60,343 nt of DNA from NCBI RefSeq assembly GCF_900107705.1, contig NZ_FNRE01000018.1, positions 1 through 60,343 on the forward strand, given 5' to 3'. Under the pieces are notes generated by a model. That model was not told where the DNA came from. It worked only from the letters and a program-made list of their open reading frames with translations, and made no database searches. Shown piece by piece: positions 24,733 to 34,558 of the stretch (position 1 is the stretch's first letter; each line of letters starts with the position of its first letter). The position numbers and the translations under genes were made by a program. The stretch is from Prevotella sp. tc2-28 (lineage in GTDB: Bacteria > Bacteroidota > Bacteroidia > Bacteroidales > Bacteroidaceae).

Positions 24733-25992
24733 TTACAATGCAAACTCGTGCTTAATGTCTTCTACCCTGTCCAGTTTTTCCCAGGTGAAGAGTTCCACAT
24801 CAATGGTCTTCGTCTCGTGATATCGACTGGTGAACGTCTTTTTCACCACCTCCGAACGACGTCCCATATGCCCATAGGCAGCCGTTTCCACATACATTGG
24901 CTGACGTAGTTTCAATGTACGCTCTATGGCCTTCGGGCGCAAGTCGAATAGTTTCTCAATACGCTTGGCAATCTCGCCATCCGTCATATTGACATGACTA
25001 CGTCCGTAAGTATTGACATAGATATTCATAGGCTTAGCCACGCCGATAGCATAGCTTATCTGTACCAACATCTCATCAGCGACGCCTGCCGCTACCATAT
25101 TTTTAGCAATATGGCGGGCCGCATAGGCAGCAGAGCGGTCTACTTTAGAAGAGTCCTTGCCCGAGAAAGCGCCACCGCCATGGGCACCCTTGCCTCCGTA
25201 GGTGTCAACGATAATCTTACGTCCAGTCAGTCCGGTGTCACCGTGAGGTCCGCCAATAACGAACTTTCCTGTAGGATTGACATAATACTTGATGTCATCG
25301 CCAAAGAGGTCGAGCACCTTCTTGGAATGGATTTTTGACTTGACACGAGGTATCAGAATGTTGATGACATCCTCGCGAATCTTAGCCAGCATGCGTTCAT
25401 CGTCCGTATCGAACTCGTCATGCTGAGTAGAGACGACAATGGTGTCGATGCGCTCTGGAATACCTGCGTCGCTATATTGGATCGTCACCTGACTCTTGGC
25501 GTCGGGCCGGAGATAAGTCATCAGCTTACCTTCCTTGCGGATTTCAGCCAAGGTATGAACGAGGAGATGCGCCAAGTCCAGTGATACTGGCATTAAACTC
25601 TCCGTCTCGTTCGTAGCATATCCGAACATCATGCCCTGGTCGCCAGCACCCTGTTCGTCCTCGTCGCCATTATCCACGCCACGGTTAATGTCTTCGCTCT
25701 GCTCATGGATAGCCGTGAGGATTCCACAGGAATTACCGTCGAACTGATACTCTGCCTTGGTATAGCCAATCTTCTTGATGGTGTTACGGGCTATTGTCTG
25801 CAGATCGATATAGACATCGCTGCGTACTTCGCCCATAATGACCACCTGGCCGGTAGTAACAAACGACTCACAAGCCACTCGTGCATGCTCATCATAAGCC
25901 AGGAACTGGTCCAGGATGGCATCACTTATCTGGTCGGCCACCTTGTCGGGATGACCTTCTGAAACTGATTCTGAAGAAAAGAAATAGGACAT
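24733..25992 (-). CDS. metK: S-adenosylmethionine synthetase
   Basis: 419 residues, typical of the Bacteroidota form. [22 protein letters not shown] at the N-terminus, [10 protein letters not shown] (about 116-125) and [19 protein letters not shown] (about 271-289) are the ATP, phosphate and metal-binding signatures. It makes SAM from methionine and ATP. First gene of the operon running through tyrS. Confidence 0.98.
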   Translation of the reverse strand: MSYFFSSESVSEGHPDKVADQISDAILDQFLAYDEHARVACESFVTTGQVVIMGEVRSDVYIDLQTIARNTIKKIGYTKAEYQFDGNSCGILTAIHEQSEDINRGVDNGDEDEQGAGDQGMMFGYATNETESLMPVSLDLAHLLVHTLAEIRKEGKLMTYLRPDAKSQVTIQYSDAGIPERIDTIVVSTQHDEFDTDDERMLAKIREDVINILIPRVKSKIHSKKVLDLFGDDIKYYVNPTGKFVIGGPHGDTGLTGRKIIVDTYGGKGAHGGGAFSGKDSSKVDRSAAYAARHIAKNMVAAGVADEMLVQISYAIGVAKPMNIYVNTYGRSHVNMTDGEIAKRIEKLFDLRPKAIERTLKLRQPMYVETAAYGHMGRRSEVVKKTFTSRYHETKTIDVELFTWEKLDRVEDIKHEFAL

Positions 25993-26033
25993 ATTATTTA
26001 CTGTTTGAGTATTTACTGTTTATTATTTGCGTG

Positions 26034-26064
26034 CAAAGGTACGGAGTTTTTGCCAAACAACAAA
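26034..26064 (-). promoter_or_regulatory. Promoter of the metK operon
   Basis: Minus-strand TTTG (26061-26064), 19-bp spacer, TACCTTTG (26034-26041), 42 bp before the metK start. The -33 box abuts the terminator of the upstream gene. Confidence 0.8.
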
Positions 26065-26066
26065 AT

Positions 26067-26101
26067 AAAACGGCTTGTTTCCATTAGGAGCAAGCCGTTT
26101 T
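26067..26101 (-). terminator. Terminator of the M16 peptidase gene
   Basis: Perfect arms AAAACGGCTTG and CAAGCCGTTTT around a 13-nt loop, followed on the minus strand by ATTTTG. It lies 22 bp past the peptidase stop. Confidence 0.85.
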
Positions 26102-26122
26102 ACCTTTATTATATGTCTTCTG

Positions 26123-28948
26123 CTATTTAGCCTCGGGAGTCATGATTACCTCAACGTGGTTACCACTCTTCAGGAGCTGGTTGAGGAAGTCGCGGACGGA
26201 GTCGACGGTCAGCGCCTCAACAGTCTTCTTATAGTCAGTATAGAAGTCAAGACCATACTCCTTGTAGGTGGTGATGGTGTTAATCCAATAGCTGTTCTTC
26301 TTGGCATCGATGTCGGCCTGCTTCAGCATGAAGTCCTTCACCTTCTGCAACTGGTCGGCATCTACCTTCTTGGTCATGCTCTGGATACCCTCGTGGAGCA
26401 GGCGTACAGCCAACTCAGACTTGTCAGGATTCATCGGGCAGTAAGCCATCAGCATGGCCTTGGGCTGCTTGGAGCCCGTGTTGAAGTAGCCGGCGGCTCC
26501 GCAAGAGTAGGCAGCGCTCTCGTCCTCACGGATGGTCTTCAGGTAAATCATAGAGAGCACCTGACCTACAGCATCCAGCTTCACGTTGTTCTCGAGTGTG
26601 TAAGGCATCTCGGCGTACCACATCTCACGGGCGGTAGCCTTGGGCGACTCGGTCTTCACTTTGAACTGGTTAACCACCTCACCCTTGGCTAGGGTGATGC
26701 ACTCCTTGAAGTCCCCAGCCTTCTTCTTGGCAGCGGGCAGCGAGGCGATGTACTGCTCGATGAGCGGACGGATGGTCTGCTCGTCGAAGTTACCTGCGAT
26801 GACGAAGGTGAACTGTCCTGCATTCTGGAAGCGCTCCTTGGCAATCTCGAGGATGCGGTCGTAGTTGATGTCCTTCAGGTCCTCCAACTGCGGATTGCTG
26901 AAGCGCGGATTATGAGCATAGGTTGTGGTAGCCACTGAGTCAGAGAACACGGCATCTGGCGACAGCGACTTGTTCTTCAGCGCCATGTCGAGCTGAGTCA
27001 TCAGGTTCTGGAACTGCTTCTCGTCCTTCTTCACGTTGGTGAAGTAGAGGTATGACATCTGGAACATTGTCTCCAGGTCCTTCGGAGTTGAGTGAGCGGA
27101 GAGATACTGACGGGTGTTGGCCAGCGAGATGTCGGCGTTTACTTCCTTGCCAGCCAGTGCCTTCTGCAGTTCTGTGCTTGAGAAGTTGCCCAGTCCGCTC
27201 ATGCCGATGGCAGTGTCGAACACCTTGAGGTTGGTGTAGTCAGCTGCGCCATAGAGCGACTTGCCACCCTTTGAGAAGGCTTGCATCTGCACCTCATCGT
27301 CCTTGAAGTCGGTCTTCTTCAGGATAACGGTGGCACCGTTGGACAGTGTCAGCTCCTTATAACCGAAGGTCTTGTTCTCAGTCTCCTTCGTAATCTTACC
27401 CTTCTTAATCTTGGCAGCGTCCAGCAGCGGCTCGTCCTTCACATTGTCGACGTAAGCCTCCAGTTTCTCGGCACGTGCTGCAGCGATGGCAGCGGCCATG
27501 TCTTTCTCGGTCGGGTGTACCTTGCCCTCCTTGTCCTGTGCCATGATCATGACAACCAGGTTGCTGTCCGTCGGGCTGATGAGTTCAGGCAGCATCTGGT
27601 TGATGGCCTGTACGGGGATGTTGGGTGCAATCTGCTGCATGGTCTGATAGAGGATGTCCAATGGTGGGATAGGCTCGTTGGTCAGATAGTGGTCGCGATA
27701 GGCATTGCCGAACTCGTCGTTCTTGCGCTTGTCGCGGTTGGTGTAGCGCTTCTCCAGGCTGCTCAGGTAGTCGGCTTTGGCACGCTCGTACTCTGTTGCG
27801 GTGAATCCGAACTCACGTGCACGCTTGGCCTCGCGGTAGAGCACCTTCAGTGTCTCCATCTCCTTGCCCTCCTTGGGGATACCGATCAGCTCGAAGCAGT
27901 CCTTGGTGCTTGAGAGCAGGTACTGGCTGTCGTCGGCAAATCCCTGGAAGAAGGGGCAGGCGGCGTCCTGCGTCATTTCCGACAGGCGCTGGTTGATCAT
28001 CTGCGAGATGACGTTGACGGCATAGTCCTGGATGAGGTAAGCCATGCTGGCCTTCTCCTCGGGCTTGGTGGCCTCGTGCTTCATCATGACGAAGACGTTG
28101 GCCATCTGCATCTCCTTGTCGGTCTCGTAGACATAGATGGCTTCCTTGTTGTCGGGCACGGCCTCTGGCACTACCTTGGGAGCCTTGGGGTCGACCTTGA
28201 TACCGGCGAAGAGTTCCTTGATCTTGGCCTCCATGTGGTCTACGTCGACGTCGCCCACGACGATGATGGCCTGGTTGTCGGGACGATACCATTTCTGGTA
28301 GTAGGCGCGGAGTGTCTGGGGCTTGAAGCTGTCGATGACGGACATCAGGCCGATGGGCAGGCGCACGCCATACTTGGAGCCGGGATATACCTTGGGCAGG
28401 GCACGCTGGATCATGCGCTGCGAGGGTCCTTCGCCCAGTCGCCACTCGTTGTGGACGACGTCGCGCTCCTTGTCAATCTCGTCGGGCTCGAGGGCGAGGC
28501 CGTTCGACCAGTCTTTCAGGATGAGCAGACAGGAGTCGAGGGCTGTGGCGCGCTTGGTGGGCACGTTGCAGACGCGGTAGACGGTCTGGTCGATTGAGGT
28601 GTAGGCGTTCAGGTCGCTGCCGAACTCGACGCCCAGCGAGCGGGTGAACTCGATAATGCCGTTGCCCTTGAAGTGCTCAGAGCCGTTGAAGGCCATGTGC
28701 TCCAGGAAGTGGGCCAGTCCGCGCTGCGACTCGTCCTCGTTGATAGAGCCTACGCGCTGGGCGATGTAGAAGTTGGCCACGTGTTCGGGATACTCGTTGT
28801 GACGGATGTAATACGTCAGTCCGTTGTCCAGTTTGCCGATGCGCACGGCAGGGTCAACGGGGATGGGCGGCAACTGCATGGGTTGAGCCACCATAGCTGT
28901 CGTGCCGAGCAACATCAGCGCAGCTACAAAGATTTTTCTCAGTTTCAT
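26123..28948 (-). CDS. M16-family zinc metallopeptidase (PqqL/pitrilysin-like)
   Basis: 941 residues from the ATG at 28948, which starts a clear signal peptide (MKLRKIFVAALMLLGTTAMVAQ). The inverted zinc motif HFLEH is at 80-84, with the distal Glu near 161, so the N-terminal M16 domain is catalytically complete. A second, inactive half with the typical GNFDEQTIRPLIEQYI segment follows. The protein is probably periplasmic or on the outer membrane and degrades peptides. Monocistronic: a promoter box at 29000 and a terminator at 26067. Confidence 0.93.
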   Translation of the reverse strand: MKLRKIFVAALMLLGTTAMVAQPMQLPPIPVDPAVRIGKLDNGLTYYIRHNEYPEHVANFYIAQRVGSINEDESQRGLAHFLEHMAFNGSEHFKGNGIIEFTRSLGVEFGSDLNAYTSIDQTVYRVCNVPTKRATALDSCLLILKDWSNGLALEPDEIDKERDVVHNEWRLGEGPSQRMIQRALPKVYPGSKYGVRLPIGLMSVIDSFKPQTLRAYYQKWYRPDNQAIIVVGDVDVDHMEAKIKELFAGIKVDPKAPKVVPEAVPDNKEAIYVYETDKEMQMANVFVMMKHEATKPEEKASMAYLIQDYAVNVISQMINQRLSEMTQDAACPFFQGFADDSQYLLSSTKDCFELIGIPKEGKEMETLKVLYREAKRAREFGFTATEYERAKADYLSSLEKRYTNRDKRKNDEFGNAYRDHYLTNEPIPPLDILYQTMQQIAPNIPVQAINQMLPELISPTDSNLVVMIMAQDKEGKVHPTEKDMAAAIAAARAEKLEAYVDNVKDEPLLDAAKIKKGKITKETENKTFGYKELTLSNGATVILKKTDFKDDEVQMQAFSKGGKSLYGAADYTNLKVFDTAIGMSGLGNFSSTELQKALAGKEVNADISLANTRQYLSAHSTPKDLETMFQMSYLYFTNVKKDEKQFQNLMTQLDMALKNKSLSPDAVFSDSVATTTYAHNPRFSNPQLEDLKDINYDRILEIAKERFQNAGQFTFVIAGNFDEQTIRPLIEQYIASLPAAKKKAGDFKECITLAKGEVVNQFKVKTESPKATAREMWYAEMPYTLENNVKLDAVGQVLSMIYLKTIREDESAAYSCGAAGYFNTGSKQPKAMLMAYCPMNPDKSELAVRLLHEGIQSMTKKVDADQLQKVKDFMLKQADIDAKKNSYWINTITTYKEYGLDFYTDYKKTVEALTVDSVRDFLNQLLKSGNHVEVIMTPEAK

Positions 28949-28999
28949 TGTCGTATTATTAGTTAGTTGGATAATAAAAAAATACATGCTTTCGACGCA

Positions 29000-29007
29000 C
29001 AAAGGTA
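29000..29007 (-). promoter_or_regulatory. Promoter -7 box of the M16 peptidase gene
   Basis: Minus-strand TACCTTTG, 51 bp upstream of the start. No TTTG is found at the expected -33 distance. Confidence 0.6.
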
Positions 29008-29134
29008 CGTAAAAACTACACGCGTTGTAATAAATCGTTCTGATTATTAATATTTTTTATCATTCAAACGTATCAACGGCACCTTCGATGGGGGGTGTCA
29101 TCATGGTCCTGCGCGGCACCTTGTTTTTATTTTC

Positions 29135-29388
29135 TCCGTGGACTTTTACGCAGAAGTCCGTGGAGTTTTCAGCCGAAGTCCGTGGAGTTTTCAGCCGAAG
29201 TCCGTGGACTTTTCCATCAAAGTCCGTGGACTTTTACGCAGAAGTCCGTGGAGTTTTCAGCCGAAGTCCGTGGAGTTTTCAGCCGAAGTCCGTGGACTTT
29301 TCCATCAAAGTCCGTGGACTTTTCCGCAGAAGTCCGTGGACTTTTCAACAAAAGTCCGTGGACTTTTGCATCGAAGTCCGCGGACATT
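29135..29388. repeat. Twelve-unit 22-bp tandem array in an intergenic gap
   Basis: TCCG(T/C)GGA cores start at 29135, 29157, 29179, 29201, 29223, 29245, 29267, 29289, 29311, 29333, 29355 and 29377, an exact 22-bp period. Each unit is a near-palindrome AAGTCCGTGGACTT (or ...GGAGTT), then TT and a variable hexamer (ACGCAG, CAGCCG, CCATCA, CCGCAG, CAACAA, GCATCG). Units 1-4 and 5-8 are identical 88-bp blocks. All three plus-strand frames stay open across it, an effect of lacking stops rather than of coding. It lies between the M16 promoter and the terminator of the next gene. The gap from 29008 to 29134 otherwise shows nothing except two CGGCACCTT direct repeats. Confidence 0.95.
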
Positions 29389-29398
29389 ATTTTCAAAT

Positions 29399-29432
29399 AA
29401 AAAAAAGATGCCCCGGCTAATGCCGAGACACC
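29399..29432 (-). terminator. Terminator of the TonB receptor/BACON lipoprotein operon
   Basis: Minus-strand 11-bp stem (GGTGTCTCGGC with GCCGGGGCATC, three GU pairs) followed by eight T. It is 28 bp past the lipoprotein stop and separates the operon from the 22-bp array. Confidence 0.85.
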
Positions 29433-29460
29433 TTATTAAATATATATAAAGAGTAGTTTG

Positions 29461-31152
29461 TTATTCGGTCTTACCGTTCAGCGAGTAGACGTAGGCGGCA
29501 CCCTTGCCCTGCGTTTCGCGCGTGTTGTTGTACTTAGTCAGCGGACCGTAGATGACAACCACGTCGCCCACCTTGATCTGCGGGTCGGCCTCGGTCCACT
29601 TGCGACCGCCCAGGTAGTTCACCTGGTAAGCCTCGAAATCCTTCAGGTAGTCGCCTGCCTTCTTGCCGTCGCTGGAAATCCAGAAGGAACCGTTGCCGTA
29701 ACCGGGGTCGAAACCGGTCTTCACCAACTCCGACACGATACCCTTCACGTAGACAGCGTCCTTACCGCCGCCGTCGACGTAGGCAATGGCCTGTTCAGGG
29801 GTGAACGGATTGTTCTTCGTGCCGGGGTCGTTGGACGCCTTCTTGATGGAGTATACGTAAACGCTGCCTGAGAACTCGGGAGTCTCCTTGCCGGTCTTGT
29901 CCTTGTAGTACACCAGCTTACCGGTGATGACCACCTCGTCGCCGACACCAATCTGACCCTCAGCCGTGAACTTCTGGTTGTCGAGGAAGTAGGAGCGGAA
30001 GACGGTGACGAAGTTCTCGTCGTTGCCGTTGTCCGAGATGTTGAAGGTGGCATTGCCGTACGAACCGGTGTCAACGCTGGAGATGGACGAGATAACACCC
30101 TTGGCGAAGTAGATGACGCCGTCCGTGGTGTTGCCGATGGCCTTACACTTGGCGACAGCCTCGGCCACGGTGAACGGATCCTCAGGATTCTCACCGTGAG
30201 GCAGCACGTTGGCGGCCTGCTTGATGGTGAAGTTAACGCTCGACGAGCTCTTCTCGTTGCTGCAAGTGAAGGAAACCACGGCGGAACGGCCCTTGCCCTC
30301 GTTGGCGTCGACGGCGAACTTGACGTAGGCGGTGTCGGCAGGATTCGGCGTGACAGCGGTCACCGTACCCTTGACAACGGTCATGTTCTTATAGCGAACC
30401 CAGTTGCAGTCGTCGGGGATGCCGGGAGCGAGATTGCCCTTGAATGCCAGCTTCACGGTCAGGTCGCCACCTTCCTTCGCGATTTCCGGAGTCTTCGCCG
30501 GTGCGACAATCTTAACCAGCGACTTCTCAATCTTCACGACGGTGACGTCAACCAGCTCTACCGTGCCGTTATAAGTCTTCTTCGGACCTTCCACGGTCAC
30601 CACGTCGCCTGCCTCAATGCCCAGGCTGAGGAAGTTCTTGGTGGCACCCTTGGCGTCAAGCGTACCGTAGATGTATATCTCGCCGGTCTCATCCTTCAGA
30701 TACCAGTTGCCATAGGTGTCGTTGGCTATCGTCGTCACAGTACCCTTCACGCGGAATGTCTTACCGTCGGCGCCTTCAATCACCTGCTTACAATTTGCCA
30801 GCTCGGCAACGTTCTTGCCTTGCAGGATATTGATTTCCTGGACGCTCGAACCGCTAACCAGCTTGATGGTTGCACTCTTGGCACTGGCGGCCTTAGCGGC
30901 TGTCAGCGTGACTTTGCTCTCACCGGAGCTGCCTGTGGCCGGCGCTATCGTCAGCCAGTCGGGAACATTCTGGAATGCCCAGTCTGAAGAGGCATTCACC
31001 GTAAGCTCAGTAGAACTGCCGTCAAGAGAGAAAGCCAGGTAGGACGAAGACACACGGAGATTGCCCAGATAAGAACGCTCAAAGTTCTCGGAACATCCTA
31101 CCAGCATGGCGAAAACTGCCAGCAAAGACGGAATAAAATATTTCAGTTTCAT
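29461..31152 (-). CDS. BACON-domain lipoprotein with OB-fold-like repeats
   Basis: 563 residues with a lipoprotein signal ending at Cys20 (LVGC). A BACON domain (about 33-113, containing ASSDWAFQNVPDWLTI) is followed by three beta-barrel repeats of OB type near 115-200, 335-430 and 445-555. Each has the pattern of a secretion-associated OB module: xVKGxV, then a GNxxFxISDxG-like strand, then GDxVxIxGxL. A second BACON-like segment (about 215-310) lies between the first and second repeats. It is probably on the cell surface and partners the receptor encoded 18 bp upstream. The bound ligand is unknown; such OB modules are often annotated DUF5689/DUF6359. Confidence 0.82.
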   Translation of the reverse strand: MKLKYFIPSLLAVFAMLVGCSENFERSYLGNLRVSSSYLAFSLDGSSTELTVNASSDWAFQNVPDWLTIAPATGSSGESKVTLTAAKAASAKSATIKLVSGSSVQEINILQGKNVAELANCKQVIEGADGKTFRVKGTVTTIANDTYGNWYLKDETGEIYIYGTLDAKGATKNFLSLGIEAGDVVTVEGPKKTYNGTVELVDVTVVKIEKSLVKIVAPAKTPEIAKEGGDLTVKLAFKGNLAPGIPDDCNWVRYKNMTVVKGTVTAVTPNPADTAYVKFAVDANEGKGRSAVVSFTCSNEKSSSSVNFTIKQAANVLPHGENPEDPFTVAEAVAKCKAIGNTTDGVIYFAKGVISSISSVDTGSYGNATFNISDNGNDENFVTVFRSYFLDNQKFTAEGQIGVGDEVVITGKLVYYKDKTGKETPEFSGSVYVYSIKKASNDPGTKNNPFTPEQAIAYVDGGGKDAVYVKGIVSELVKTGFDPGYGNGSFWISSDGKKAGDYLKDFEAYQVNYLGGRKWTEADPQIKVGDVVVIYGPLTKYNNTRETQGKGAAYVYSLNGKTE

Positions 31153-31170
31153 AAATCTGCCTTTCTTTAA

Positions 31171-34100
31171 TTAGTTGAAGATATACTTAATACCGATAGA
31201 GGCATACCAGCACTGACCAATGGTGTGGCTGGGCTTCCATGTCTGCGTGTTGCCATTGACGGCCGACGGCGTAGAGAAGGTGGCATAACCCTGAGCGTCC
31301 ACGCCCTCGTACTTCAGAATCTTACCGCCGTTCAGGTCGGGATTCATGTACTTGGCAACACCCCAGCTTGAGTTGAAGAAGTTCAGCACGTTCTTCATGT
31401 CGAAGCTCAGCTGCAAGGTGTGGTGAGTCTTGCCGATATTCAGGTTGAAGTCGTGCTTGTAGCTGAAGTCCAGACGGTGAACCCAAGGGGAATATACGCT
31501 GTAAGCCTCAGCATACTCGCCCTGATGCTTGCTCAGATAGTCGTCGTTGTGCACGAAGTCCATGAAGCGCTGCTTGTCATCCTCTGAAACAAAGCGGAAC
31601 TCGTTGTTGGCTACCTGCAGGTCCGTTGGTACATACACCAGGTCATAGACGTTGCCGTCACCGTTCATGTCGTTAGCCATCATGTACGAGTAGTTGCCGT
31701 CACCACGCCACGTCTCATACACCAGTGAGTAGTGGTTGTTGGCCTTGTCGTGAATGGTGGCGCTGGCAATGATACGGTCTGGGGTCACAAACTGCGAGTT
31801 GTGCAAGCCCAGGAAGTTAGGACCGTCAACAGAGGGGATGTAAGAGAAGGCTGACGAGGCGTTAGAGCCTGGCATACCGGTCAGCTCTTTCTGCACGGTA
31901 TGTGTGTAGGCTGCCATCAGGCTCATCCACTCGAACGGCTGCGCATTCAGAGTCACGTTGGCTGTGAATCCGTAGCCCTTGCTGGTATTCTCCAGCACGT
32001 AGGCATTAGGCATACCAACCACCTTGCCGTCTGCTCTGGTATAGGTCAGCTTATAGTCCTGATAGATGGCACGACTGTCAGCACCGTTCAGACGGGCATA
32101 GCCACCCACGTCGCGCAAGCTCCAGTCGGAAATGCACACTCCGTTGACGGTCTTGTTGAAGATACCCTCAACAGTAACAGAGAACGGGAACGATACGGGA
32201 ATCTGATAGTCTACAGCCAAGGAGGTCTTCCATACCTGAGGCATCTTGAAGTCGGAGGCAATACCGTTCACCGTACCTGATGCTGTACCGTCTTCCGGCG
32301 TGATGCTATACGGACCGAGGCCATTGTCTACGATGTAGCTTCTCAAGGCTTCGATGCTGGGATAGCCATTGCCATCCACCTTCATGCCGCCGGCAAACTG
32401 TGACATATCGGTCTTCGTGCCGCTGCTTCCTGTGGCGTTCCATACACCTACCAACTGATACATGTTGGCATTCGAAGGCATGTTAGTGAAGAACACGAGG
32501 GGCAGACGACCCAGGAAGAGTCCGGAACCTCCGCGCACCTTCAGGCTCTTGTCACCGAACACATCCCATGTAAAACCAACACGGGGTGAGAATGACATGG
32601 CATTGGAAGGCCACTTACCGGTATCAACACGCTTGCCGTTATAGTCGAGTGCCAGAATAGCATTGTTGGTCATCAGGTCCTTGTCCTTGAAGAACAGGCC
32701 GTCAAGACGAAGGCCATAGGTCAGCTTGAACTTGTTGCTAACGCGCCAGTCGTCCTGTGCATAGATACCCAACTGGTTGAAGTTGACATTACAGCTGGGA
32801 TTCTCAACACCGTTATAGCCATAAGTCAGGGCAACAACAGATGGTGCTGCATCGGAGAAGAAGTCTTTCATACTCTCATAACGGTAATATCCCGTACCGT
32901 TACGCATATAGTGGTTCTCGGCTTTCTGGTATTCATAGCTCAGACCACCGGTGATGGTATGGCTGCCCAGATAGTAGGTCACGTCGTCCTTGATGTTCAG
33001 CACGTTGTTGTTGACAGCGTTGTGCCATGTGAACAACTCATAACCCAGTGAGATGTAGTTGCCGCCATCGCCGTCCAGGATATCAACGAACGGGAAAGGC
33101 CTCGAGTTAGAGTCGCGTTCCTGGTCATTCTTAGAATAAGTGACCAGCAACTGGTTAGACAGATTATCCGTCAGACGGCTGTTCAGATCGAAGGCGAACG
33201 TCTTCACATAATAATTTGTCTTGTACATAGAATTAGAGAACGACATTGCATAGAGCGACGTTCTGCTGTAAGGCAGCGTACCACCGTTTACCGACATTGA
33301 CGGACCTGTCCAGTCGGTGCTCTTGGTGTAGTTGTAACGCAGTGCCAGATGATGTCTGTCGGTGATGTTCCAGTCTAAGCGAGCCAGCAACTTGTAGGTC
33401 TCGGTATCGCCCGACCAGTCGGTGTAAGAACCGGTATCATAGCCGTACTTGTTCTTGACGAATGCAGAAACGGCATCCATATCTGCTGTGGAAACACGTG
33501 ACTGATAGTTCTCTGCATCATATTTTCCTCCCTCAGAAGCACGCCAGCGGTTGATAATGGCAGGTGATTTCACCATTTCACCGCTTCCGAAGAAGAACAG
33601 CTTGTTCTTGATAATCGGACCGCCAAAGGTGAAACCATAGGTCGTTGTCTTGCTGCGCTCACGGGCACCGGCAATCTGCTCTCTGTCGACAGCATCACCC
33701 TGCATGTTCTCATTCTTATGGTAGATATAGGCAGTACCCTTGAAGGTGTTGGTACCCGACTTCGTGATGGCGTTCACACCACCACCGATGAAGTTGGTCT
33801 GACGAACGTCAAACGGCGAAACGACAACCTGCAACTCCTCGATAGCATCGATAGAGATAGGGTTACCATTACCTGGCAACTTATCTGACAGACCGAAGTT
33901 GTTATTGAAGTTGGCACCGTCAACCGTGAAATTGGTCATCTTACCGTTACCTCCGGCAAAGCCCATGCTGCCACCGCCACCTGAGCCGTAAGGAGAAAGG
34001 CGTACCACATCTGTAATGGTACGGTTCACCGTAGGCAGGTTCGTAATCATCGCATTGTTGATGTTGGTAGAAGCACCGGTCTTTTCTGCAGCAAACTTGG

Positions 34101-34479
34101 AAGCCTTACCGCTGACAACCACTTCTGACAACTGGTTGGCATCTTCCGACAACCAGACGTCCAGGTTGAAGGTCTCAGCAAGCTCCAAGGTGATACCCGT
34201 CATTGTCTTCGGCTGGTAGCCAATGTACGAAACCGTCACCTCGTAAGGGCCACCGGTACGCATTCCTTGGATGGTAAAGTTACCCGTAGTGTTGGTAACC
34301 GCCGTGTAACGCGTACCAGAAGGTGCGTGTACCGCAACGACTGTTGCACCAATAACTTCCTCGCCTTTGGCATCGTCGAAAGTCACCTTACCGGCCATGC
34401 TCGAAGTCGTGATTTGTGCCATGATGGTCAGCGTTGATGTCAACATCAGAACCACCAGAAACAGCATTCTTTTTTTCAT
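31171..34479 (-). CDS. Oar-like TonB-dependent receptor
   Basis: 1102 residues: signal peptide (about 1-21), a carboxypeptidase-regulatory-like domain (25-110), plug domain with NLPTVNRTITDVVRLSPYGSG and a Gly-rich GSGGGGSMGFAGG loop, and a large barrel ending in KYIFN. This architecture matches the Oar family rather than SusC, and there is no SusD gene. The adjacent BACON/OB lipoprotein may be an accessory surface subunit. Cargo unknown; Oar-type proteins in Bacteroidota have been linked to large substrates such as proteins or proteases. Confidence 0.88.
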   Translation of the reverse strand: MKKRMLFLVVLMLTSTLTIMAQITTSSMAGKVTFDDAKGEEVIGATVVAVHAPSGTRYTAVTNTTGNFTIQGMRTGGPYEVTVSYIGYQPKTMTGITLELAETFNLDVWLSEDANQLSEVVVSGKASKFAAEKTGASTNINNAMITNLPTVNRTITDVVRLSPYGSGGGGSMGFAGGNGKMTNFTVDGANFNNNFGLSDKLPGNGNPISIDAIEELQVVVSPFDVRQTNFIGGGVNAITKSGTNTFKGTAYIYHKNENMQGDAVDREQIAGARERSKTTTYGFTFGGPIIKNKLFFFGSGEMVKSPAIINRWRASEGGKYDAENYQSRVSTADMDAVSAFVKNKYGYDTGSYTDWSGDTETYKLLARLDWNITDRHHLALRYNYTKSTDWTGPSMSVNGGTLPYSRTSLYAMSFSNSMYKTNYYVKTFAFDLNSRLTDNLSNQLLVTYSKNDQERDSNSRPFPFVDILDGDGGNYISLGYELFTWHNAVNNNVLNIKDDVTYYLGSHTITGGLSYEYQKAENHYMRNGTGYYRYESMKDFFSDAAPSVVALTYGYNGVENPSCNVNFNQLGIYAQDDWRVSNKFKLTYGLRLDGLFFKDKDLMTNNAILALDYNGKRVDTGKWPSNAMSFSPRVGFTWDVFGDKSLKVRGGSGLFLGRLPLVFFTNMPSNANMYQLVGVWNATGSSGTKTDMSQFAGGMKVDGNGYPSIEALRSYIVDNGLGPYSITPEDGTASGTVNGIASDFKMPQVWKTSLAVDYQIPVSFPFSVTVEGIFNKTVNGVCISDWSLRDVGGYARLNGADSRAIYQDYKLTYTRADGKVVGMPNAYVLENTSKGYGFTANVTLNAQPFEWMSLMAAYTHTVQKELTGMPGSNASSAFSYIPSVDGPNFLGLHNSQFVTPDRIIASATIHDKANNHYSLVYETWRGDGNYSYMMANDMNGDGNVYDLVYVPTDLQVANNEFRFVSEDDKQRFMDFVHNDDYLSKHQGEYAEAYSVYSPWVHRLDFSYKHDFNLNIGKTHHTLQLSFDMKNVLNFFNSSWGVAKYMNPDLNGGKILKYEGVDAQGYATFSTPSAVNGNTQTWKPSHTIGQCWYASIGIKYIFN

Positions 34480-34520
34480 AGAATTGAAAGCTTTATAATT
34501 AATTAATGTGAATTTGGCTG

Positions 34521-34528
34521 CAAAAGTA
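34521..34528 (-). promoter_or_regulatory. Promoter -7 box of the receptor-lipoprotein operon
   Basis: Minus-strand TACTTTTG, 41 bp upstream of the receptor start. A T-rich stretch precedes it, without a clear -33 TTTG. Confidence 0.5.
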
Positions 34529-34558
34529 ACTAAAAAAAATCAAACCTACGTTATAAAA

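Noticed and set aside
29135..29388. CRISPR array
   Set aside because: The non-repeat part of each unit is only 6 bp and is itself recurrent, and no cas genes are in the window.
29088..29449. Three overlapping plus-strand open frames of about 100 residues across the 22-bp array
   Set aside because: They exist only because the repeat has no stop codon in any frame. All three frames are equally open and there is no promoter or start context, so no protein is called.
30196..30987. Plus-strand frame of 263 codons opposite the BACON lipoprotein
   Set aside because: It is an antisense shadow; the minus-strand protein has a lipoprotein signal and recognisable domains.
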